NCBI GenBank assembly: GCA_011959805.1
Contig: BLMC01000018.1
Span: forward strand, 1-45,974
DNA: 45,974 nt
Direction of reading: 5' to 3'
From: Lachnospiraceae bacterium
Lineage (GTDB): Bacteria > Bacillota > Clostridia > Lachnospirales > Lachnospiraceae
Part shown: in pieces, positions 40,680-45,974 of the stretch
Layout: every line of letters begins with the position of its first letter
Position numbering within the stretch: the stretch's first letter is position 1
The notes under the pieces: model-generated
The model's input: the letters and a program-made list of their open reading frames with translations, nothing else
The model's database searches: none
What the model was told of the DNA's origin: nothing
Made by a program: the position numbers and the translations under genes

Positions 40680-42869
40680 ATGAGAAATACTTTTGGGACA
40701 GTAATTTTCCCTTTTGTAATGTGTGTAGTGTTTTGGCTGCTATACCGTTCTAAGTCAAAAGGGAAAAAAGCCGCGGCGCTCATTATGATTTTTGCCACTG
40801 CGGTTGAGTTAATCGCTGCTTTAAGCCTTATGTATTTTGATGTGCGAGGCATGTTGTCCGATATCTGTGAAGTCGCAGGGGTCGGTGGTCTTGGGCTTCA
40901 TTTTATATATACTGGTTTTCGCGGTGTATTTGGGGTGGTGACTGCTTTTGCTTGGTTTGTGATAGCACTGTTTTCATATACATTTATGAAAAATGACACC
41001 AATATTATAAGGTATGATATTTTTAATTTGCTAACGCTTGGAGCGACAATGGGTATTTTTTATGCTGCGGACTTATTTACACTGTTTTTTTTCTTTGAGA
41101 TTATGTCATTCACCTCATTTATGTGGGTGGCTCATAGGCAGACACGCACTTCCCTGTATGCGGCTGGGACGTATCTTGGCATTGCAATTGCGGGCGGTAT
41201 GGCAATTTTAATGGGACTTTTTATTGTATATAACCGTTTGGGAACGCTCTATTTTGATACAATGTATGATCATGCCGTGGAAATGATGGAACGGGGAGAG
41301 GAGCTTACATGGCTTTTTACAGCGGCAGGCTGCATGTTTGTAGGATTTGGCGCAAAGGCAGGAGCCTTTCCAGTACATGTGTGGCTTCCTGATTCCTACA
41401 CAGAAGCACCGACGCCAGCAACAGCATTGCTCTCAGCGGTACTAAGCAAGACAGGTATCTTTGGAATCTTGTTATTGACGTTGGATGTCTTGCCAACTCA
41501 GGGCGGCTGGGGTGCATTTTTACTGCTGATTGGTGTGGTTACAATGGCTATCGGTGGTATTCGCGGAGTGATGAGCAGTAATCTTAAAACAACTCTTGCG
41601 TATTCTTCTATGTCGCAGATTGGATTTATTCTCACAGGAGTTGGAATGCAATCGCTTTTGGCAGAATTTTTGATAGTTTCTGCCAATGCTGGATATGCGG
41701 ATAGTGCAGAGGTTGCAGAGATTGTGACTGTGTTTGGCATGGCGGTGAATGGAACATTTCTTCACATGTTCAATCATTCTCTTGTAAAATTAGTTTTGTT
41801 TATGGCGGCAGGTGTGATTTTTATTCATGTAGGTAGTTATGATTTGAATCAAGTGCGTGGTTTTGGGCGCAAAAAGCCTTTTTTGTTGATAACATTTGTG
41901 CTTGCGGCAGCAGGTGTGGGAGGGATTCCACTTCTAAATGGGTATGTAAGCAAGACACTTTTGCATGAAAGCATTGTAGAGTATGGAGCGCTGATTGCAA
42001 ACGGTGCGGTGATGGCTGTTACCCCGGCAATGATTAAGACTTCAGAAGCCTTGTTTTTGTTTTCTGGCGGATTGACAGTTGCCTATATGACGAAACTTTT
42101 TGTGGTATTATTTATTGAAAAAAATAGTGACAAAAAAGTGCAAGAGTCTTATGATGCCAAGAAAAATTATATTTCGCCGCTGACAAAAGTGGCAATCGGT
42201 GTCTGTGCATTGCCAATTCCACTAATTGGAATCTTACCCAATATGGTTGCAAAGCCAATTGCTGAATATGGACTGGTACAGTTTGGACTAAGCGTTCTGT
42301 TAGAACATCATCAAGAGAATATGCACTATTATACCCTTAAAAATCTTTCTGGAGCATTGATTTCGATTGTTGTGGGAGTGATAGTATATCTGCTTGTAGT
42401 GCGACTCTGGATGTTAGGTAGGTGGTTTTCTAATTGGCATGAAAAGGGATATCGTGAACTATTTCCAACATGGATGAATCTGGAAAAGTATGTGTACCGA
42501 GCAGTATTTTACACAGCGGTACCATTTGTTTTGGGGATTATTGCAAGGATTTTGGATAGTATTGTGGATGTAGTAGTTGTACTGCTTCGGAAGACCGTTT
42601 ATCGTGAGCGAGCGCTGCCTTATGAACTGCCGGAAGGGAATTATATTACACATAGCATTGGATTGAGCATGGAGCGTGTGCGGTTGATATACTATGCAGT
42701 GATGCGAAAGGAAGGATACACTCCTAAAAATTATGCGCATAAGTTTGCACTAAAAAGGATTGAACTTTTTGAAAATTTTCATATTATTGAGCGCAGCTTA
42801 TCGTTTGGATTGTTTATGTTTTGTGTGGGTCTTATACTGACAATGATTTATTTGTTGGTAGTGAATTAA
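40680..42869 (+). CDS. Antiporter subunit 4 (NuoL/HyfB-like, long C-terminus)
   Basis: A 729-residue protein has an antiporter core with Glu140 (FFFFEIMSFTSFMWVAHRQ) and Lys226 (GFGAKAGAFPVHVWLPDSY), plus AYSSMSQIGFILTG. After about residue 490 there is an extra region of more than 200 residues. It has further helices, a charged amphipathic stretch (NWHEKGYRELFPTW), and a final helix near the end, comparable in position to the lateral helix of NuoL or to extended MrpA forms. The ATG at 40680 with GGGAGGAG upstream is preferred to one at 40650, which lies inside the previous gene. It ends the operon and is followed by a terminator. Confidence 0.88.
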   Translation: MRNTFGTVIFPFVMCVVFWLLYRSKSKGKKAAALIMIFATAVELIAALSLMYFDVRGMLSDICEVAGVGGLGLHFIYTGFRGVFGVVTAFAWFVIALFSYTFMKNDTNIIRYDIFNLLTLGATMGIFYAADLFTLFFFFEIMSFTSFMWVAHRQTRTSLYAAGTYLGIAIAGGMAILMGLFIVYNRLGTLYFDTMYDHAVEMMERGEELTWLFTAAGCMFVGFGAKAGAFPVHVWLPDSYTEAPTPATALLSAVLSKTGIFGILLLTLDVLPTQGGWGAFLLLIGVVTMAIGGIRGVMSSNLKTTLAYSSMSQIGFILTGVGMQSLLAEFLIVSANAGYADSAEVAEIVTVFGMAVNGTFLHMFNHSLVKLVLFMAAGVIFIHVGSYDLNQVRGFGRKKPFLLITFVLAAAGVGGIPLLNGYVSKTLLHESIVEYGALIANGAVMAVTPAMIKTSEALFLFSGGLTVAYMTKLFVVLFIEKNSDKKVQESYDAKKNYISPLTKVAIGVCALPIPLIGILPNMVAKPIAEYGLVQFGLSVLLEHHQENMHYYTLKNLSGALISIVVGVIVYLLVVRLWMLGRWFSNWHEKGYRELFPTWMNLEKYVYRAVFYTAVPFVLGIIARILDSIVDVVVVLLRKTVYRERALPYELPEGNYITHSIGLSMERVRLIYYAVMRKEGYTPKNYAHKFALKRIELFENFHIIERSLSFGLFMFCVGLILTMIYLLVVN

Positions 42870-42883
42870 TATTTTTAACTTCT

Positions 42884-42938
42884 AAAGTTACCAGATTATT
42901 CGAGAGAAATTATCTTTGGAATTGTCTGGTAATTTTTT
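42884..42938 (+). terminator. Intrinsic terminator of the trmB-mrp operon
   Basis: TTACCAGA (42888-42895) pairs with TCTGGTAA (42925-42932) enclosing a long A/T-rich loop with possible extra pairing, followed by six Ts. Confidence 0.7.
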
Positions 42939-43052
42939 GTGCACAGAAAATAGCATTATATAGCGCTGCGGCGGGAAGCTTTCCCTATTAGATTGCAAAC
43001 AGTATCTACAGGAAGACTGCGATAGATGTTCGTCGCGCAAGTAGGTTTTTTT
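42936..43052 (+). repeat. Terminator-abutting hairpin element, divergent copy D
   Basis: This begins TTTGTGCACAGAAAATAGC at the terminator T-tract and ends CTGCGATAGATGTTCGTCGCGCAAGTAGG, similar to the GACGG.TGCCCGGCGCGCAAGTAGGG end of copy A. The start also matches TTGCACACAGAAAAG at about 32281. Weaker than copies A to C. Confidence 0.4.
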
Positions 43053-43074
43053 GGTTGGATTACGAATTAAAAAC

Positions 43075-43103
43075 TTGACATATATAGATAGTCGATATAT
43101 AAT
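43075..43103 (+). promoter_or_regulatory. Consensus promoter of the padR operon
   Basis: TTGACA (43075-43080), 17-bp spacer and TATAAT (43098-43103) match the sigma-A consensus exactly. The operator-like repeat overlaps it. Confidence 0.85.
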
Positions 43104-43133
43104 CAAAAATATAATATATCGATTATCTATATA
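43081..43133. promoter_or_regulatory. Large inverted repeat, probable PadR operator
   Basis: The 20 bases at 43081-43100 (TATATAGATAGTCGATATAT) match the reverse complement of 43114-43133 with a single mismatch, spaced by 13 bases. The left half fills the promoter spacer, so binding would block RNA polymerase. Confidence 0.65.
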
Positions 43134-43196
43134 TAGAATCGATGGTGGGAAACCTTAGAAAATTTATTTAACGATTCTAAAAGAAAGGAGTTTCAA

Positions 43197-43523
43197 ATGG
43201 CAGTTGACAAATCATTAATATCAGGGAGTACATCCATGTTAATTCTGCGTCTATTGGAGGACAGAGATATGTATGGTTATGAGATGATTGAGACGCTCGA
43301 GGCAAAGTCAAACAATGTGTTTACCCTGAAGGCGGGAACGCTCTATCCGCTTCTGCATACCCTTGAGGAGAAAAATTATCTAACTTCGTATGAGTGCGAG
43401 GCAAATGGAAAGGTGCGCAAATATTACAGCATTACAAAAGGAGGCAAAAAGTATCTCAAATCAAAAAAAGAGGAGTGGAACGAATACCAGACAGCGGTTT
43501 TAAATGTGTTAGGTATGGCATAA
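43197..43523 (+). CDS. PadR-family transcriptional regulator
   Basis: A 108-residue winged-helix protein has the PadR core MLILRLLEDRDMYGYEMIETLEAKS (about 14-38), LKAGTLYPLLHTLEEKNYL (about 44-62) and RKYYSITKGGKKYL (about 75-88), with a short C-terminal dimerisation helix (subfamily 2 size). AAAGGAG precedes the ATG. It should repress its own promoter through the overlapping inverted repeat. The next gene, 33 bases on, has a HAAS-type N-terminus, the usual genetic partner of PadR regulators. Confidence 0.92.
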   Translation: MAVDKSLISGSTSMLILRLLEDRDMYGYEMIETLEAKSNNVFTLKAGTLYPLLHTLEEKNYLTSYECEANGKVRKYYSITKGGKKYLKSKKEEWNEYQTAVLNVLGMA

Positions 43524-43556
43524 AACATAAATTCAAATGGAAAGGAGAAGTATGAT

Positions 43557-44840
43557 ATGGAAGAATTTATCAAAATATTAACGGAACAAATCCGTTGTGT
43601 TAGAGCGCGAGAAGGTGTAGCACGTGAGCTTTCCAATCATATTATCGATCAGACGGAAGCGTATGAGCGAACGGGTATGACGCATGATCAGGCGCTTGAG
43701 CGAGCGGTGCATGAAATGGGAGACCCTGTGGAAATTGGTATTTCTATGGATAGAATCCATCGGCCACAGACTGACTGGAAAATGCTGATACTTACAGTGC
43801 TTTTAAGTGCCGCAGGACTTGTGTGTATGACACCAGTTTTTGGAATAAATTATATAATTTCCAGACAATTGATTTTTACGCTTGCTGGATTTGGGGTTAT
43901 CATCGCAGTCTATTTTTTAGACTATAGTTTTTTGGGACGAATTGGGATTGCAGCAGGTATTATATTAACAGGGATATTTTTGTTAGGGAAACGTTATTAT
44001 TTTCAGACTATCAATGGACGGATACCAGCGATGTCAATTCTAGTATATCTGTATGTACCTATATTTGCAGGAGTCTTGTATCAGTTGCGCAAAAAAGGAG
44101 TTAAAGGGGTAATTTTGGCAATAGGGACTATTGGAATAATTTGTATGTTGACATTCTATTTTTCACACAGTTTAACGGTGGCAGGCAATATTTTTTTGTG
44201 CATGATAGTTTTATTTATTGTTTCAGTTGCAAAAGGAATGTTTGTCAAAGGTAAAAAGTATATCGCTAGATGCATTGGTTTTGTGGTAATTTTACCAACT
44301 GTGTTTTTGGGCTGGCTATTTTGGTCAAATAGAGATTCACTTCACGTTCTGCGCCTTGTCGCATTTTTTAATCGAAATCAGTATCAGGAGGCAGAAGGAT
44401 ATTTTTACAAAATAATTCGAGATGTTTTGCACAGTTCTAAATTGATAGGAACTGGCAATAATGCATATTTTGAGGACTATTATTTTCCGGGGCTTAAAGA
44501 GGGAGAATTGCTGCCACTAGTGATTATCTACCATTTTGGTTTTATTGTGGGAATTGTACTTTTGCTTTTGTTAGCGGGATTTATTTTGCGCGCAATCCAT
44601 ATTGTATATCGTCAGAAAAATCAGCTTGGTGTTTTGGTGTCCTTGGCATGTTTTCTTGTGCTTGGTGTCAATTGTGTTGAGGGAGTTTTGATCAGTGTTG
44701 GCTTGTTTCCAGTCACAACAGCCGCAATTCCGTTTTTGACACGCGGAGGTAGCACAATACTTGTCTATGCAGTGCTGATTGGATTGCTTTTCAGTGTTCA
44801 TCGCCATGAAAAGATACTTACACAGGAGGCAATGGAATAA
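43557..44840 (+). CDS. HAAS-domain fused to FtsW/RodA-like membrane protein
   Basis: This 427-residue protein has an N-terminal cytoplasmic HAAS-type helical domain (about 1-70: EFIKILTEQIRCVRAREGVARELSNHI, YERTGMTHDQALERAVHEMGDP), usual beside PadR genes. About ten membrane helices follow. The C-terminus GLFPVTTAAIPFLTRGGSTILVYAVLIGLLFSVHRH matches the FtsW/RodA/SpoVE (SEDS) end (LPVTGIPLPFISYGGSS...LLLSI.RH). SEDS proteins polymerise glycan strands. In the loop where they have a catalytic Asp (TDFIFAVIGEELGF), this protein reads GELLPLVIIYHFGF, with Glu317 aligned by eye to the Asp. Activity is therefore uncertain. AAAGGAGAAG precedes the ATG. Confidence 0.82.
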   Translation: MEEFIKILTEQIRCVRAREGVARELSNHIIDQTEAYERTGMTHDQALERAVHEMGDPVEIGISMDRIHRPQTDWKMLILTVLLSAAGLVCMTPVFGINYIISRQLIFTLAGFGVIIAVYFLDYSFLGRIGIAAGIILTGIFLLGKRYYFQTINGRIPAMSILVYLYVPIFAGVLYQLRKKGVKGVILAIGTIGIICMLTFYFSHSLTVAGNIFLCMIVLFIVSVAKGMFVKGKKYIARCIGFVVILPTVFLGWLFWSNRDSLHVLRLVAFFNRNQYQEAEGYFYKIIRDVLHSSKLIGTGNNAYFEDYYFPGLKEGELLPLVIIYHFGFIVGIVLLLLLAGFILRAIHIVYRQKNQLGVLVSLACFLVLGVNCVEGVLISVGLFPVTTAAIPFLTRGGSTILVYAVLIGLLFSVHRHEKILTQEAME

Positions 44841-44985
44841 GTTGTCTATGTAATTTTTGCCAATGAGTGACTTTTGTTTGACGTTAAAAAGTTTTAACCG
44901 TATAATTGGAAACGGAAAAGATTGATATAATAAAAGATTAAATGACAAAAAACTTTTTAGGTTACAAAAGGAAGGAGTTTGCAAA

Positions 44986-45621
44986 ATGTTAAAAAAGATT
45001 TTGGGGGGAATCTGTTGTTTTTTGGCGATTGGAGGAGTTCTTGCAATTGCTTCTGATACAAGTACAGAATCTGCAACTGTGAACATAGGAATTAGTATTT
45101 TCTTCATTATTATCGCTATTCTTTTCTTTACGAGTGATAAACGTAAGGAGAAACGCCAAAGAAGGAAAGAAGATTGGTATGCCAGCTATAACGAAGCAAT
45201 AAAAACATGCACAATGAAACATATAAATGGTCTGCCTATTGCTGAAAATATGGATTGTAAAATTACTGCAATGGATGATAAATTTATGTTTTCGTCTGGC
45301 ACTATGAATTTTGAGTTGGAAAAATCAAAGATAACAGATATGTGTATTCGTACAGACCAGGAAATAGAAGAGCAATATGTTTCCTCTATTGGCGGTGCTG
45401 TTGGTGGCGCTGTTTTATTCGGGCCTTTAGGAGCAATGATAGGAGGAAGAGCCAAAAAGAAGACTGTTAAGAATGAAATTCACAATTACTTAATTATTAC
45501 TTACCAATCACCGGACATAAAATATATTGGTTTTGAGATAGACCGTAGCTTAGCATCTGCGGAGGCATATGTAAATGATTTTAAGAATAGAAATGTTATA
45601 GCAGGAACTTACCAACTATAG
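44986..45621 (+). CDS. Membrane protein of unknown function with glycine-zipper segment
   Basis: A 211-residue protein has two N-terminal membrane helices (ILGGICCFLAIGGVLAIA, about 5-22; NIGISIFFIIIAILFF, about 33-48). A basic stretch (KRKEKRQRRKEDW) follows, then a beta-rich domain. Near residues 133-155 the segment SSIGGAVGGAVLFGPLGAMIGGRAKKK is glycine-zipper-like. The layout resembles small proteins with a PH-like domain interrupted by a glycine-rich hairpin, but I cannot name the family. GAAGGAG precedes the ATG. It is monocistronic, closed by a strong terminator. Confidence 0.7.
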   Translation: MLKKILGGICCFLAIGGVLAIASDTSTESATVNIGISIFFIIIAILFFTSDKRKEKRQRRKEDWYASYNEAIKTCTMKHINGLPIAENMDCKITAMDDKFMFSSGTMNFELEKSKITDMCIRTDQEIEEQYVSSIGGAVGGAVLFGPLGAMIGGRAKKKTVKNEIHNYLIITYQSPDIKYIGFEIDRSLASAEAYVNDFKNRNVIAGTYQL

Positions 45622-45634
45622 AATGCTAATAATT

Positions 45635-45668
45635 AACCCCCTAACAGTTATAATTGTTAGGGGGTTTT
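45635..45668 (+). terminator. Intrinsic terminator, bidirectional
   Basis: AACCCCCTAACA (45635-45646) pairs perfectly with TGTTAGGGGGTT (45655-45666), followed by TT and preceded by AATT. Confidence 0.92.
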
Positions 45669-45728
45669 ATGCGCAGACCCGTGTAGAGGAAAGAAGTCGC
45701 TAAAGTGACACACAGGTCGCGCGCATAA
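45667..45728 (+). repeat. Terminator-abutting hairpin element, short form, copy 2
   Basis: The element is bounded by TTATGCGC (45667-45674) and its exact complement GCGCATAA (45721-45728). Inner pairs are GACC/GGTC and GTGT/ACAC, and the loop AGAGGAAAGAAGTCGCTAAAG resembles that of 251-299. It starts on the terminator T-tract. Confidence 0.6.
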
Positions 45729-45974
45729 GAAGATTATTCTCTAATTGATTTGTATTAATAATGTTCTAAAATGTTTAGAATCGTATCAATAATAAGAAAG
45801 TAATATCTTGTAGGTTAAGTACAATATAATTTAAAGAGACAATCCCAATTGAAGTGTGTTTGGTTTCATGTTATAATAATCTCTATATATCATGATGTTG
45901 GGGTCAAAAGGTATTTTGCCCCCCTATGATACCACGGATTGCTCCGCATTTCATGCTCCCGCAATCCTAAAACA
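45729..45974. other. Terminal non-coding stretch
   Basis: AT-rich DNA with no credible gene. GGGGtCAAAA (45900-45909) and TTTTGCCCC (45914-45922) form a hairpin without a T-tract. The rest may be the leader of a gene beyond the window. Confidence 0.4.

Noticed and set aside
36079-42869. Complex I or Ech hydrogenase operon
   Set aside because: Four NuoL/M/N-like proteins are present, but no NuoB/C/D/H/I or hydrogenase catalytic subunit is encoded. MrpE/F/G and MrpB markers show an Mrp/Mbh-type module.
45900-45922. Terminator at the end of the window
   Set aside because: The hairpin GGGGtCAAAA/TTTTGCCCC lacks a following T-tract and no gene ends near it.

Overview
The window looks like a low-GC, Gram-positive anaerobe of the Clostridia, most likely a gut Lachnospiraceae. 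The evidence is protein style: giant secreted amylopullulanases with CBM26/CBM41/CBM48-like, FIVAR and Ig-like modules; a PadR-HAAS pair; a MocR regulator; an Mrp/Mbh-like antiporter cluster; AT-rich intergenic DNA; and AGGAGG-type ribosome binding sites. No species can be named from sequence alone.

Layout. 1-171 is the tail of a sensor histidine kinase. 365-2296 encodes an OPT-family peptide transporter. 2541-12056 and 12408-19958 are two huge tandem paralogues, secreted multidomain pullulanases of 3171 and 2516 residues. Only the first carries an additional alpha-amylase GH13 domain. 20325-21883 is a small TetR / flavodoxin-like / VanZ-like operon. Its last gene runs into a decayed IS3-family insertion sequence (21884-22275). 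22374-23243 (minus) is a secreted protein of unknown function, followed by tRNA-Pro(CGG) (minus). 23987-24178 holds three 64-bp tandem hairpin repeats, followed by an unknown small gene with a terminator-like hairpin inside it. A MocR regulator (minus) and an unknown gene diverge at about 26.2-26.4 kb. 27377-30939 encodes a heterodimeric ABC exporter. 31198-32163 is an MraY-like phosphosugar transferase gene flanked by about 115-bp inverted repeats. 32635-42869 is a long run of trmB plus ten membrane-protein genes: MrpE, F, G, an MbhD-like protein, an MbhE-MrpB fusion, MrpC and four large antiporter subunits. 43197-44840 is a PadR regulator with a HAAS-FtsW/RodA-like membrane protein. A membrane protein of unknown function closes the window.

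How the genes work together. The two pullulanases should debranch starch or glycogen outside the cell; the first could also make internal cuts. The Mrp-like operon has the gene order of the ion-translocating half of archaeal membrane-bound hydrogenase (A to H), but no hydrogenase or ferredoxin-oxidoreductase genes follow. Instead it has four NuoL/M/N-type subunits, each retaining the transmembrane Glu and Lys expected for proton movement.

The most unusual non-coding signals are these. A family of hairpin-rich intergenic elements begins with a variant of TTATGCACACGG and sits directly against transcription terminators in at least five, probably six, places. Long inverted repeats enclose the mraY-like gene. 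A 64-bp tandem hairpin array lies near 24 kb. Several near-perfect operator-like palindromes lie at the TetR, PadR and mraY-like promoters. All functional claims are from reading the sequence; no database search was done.
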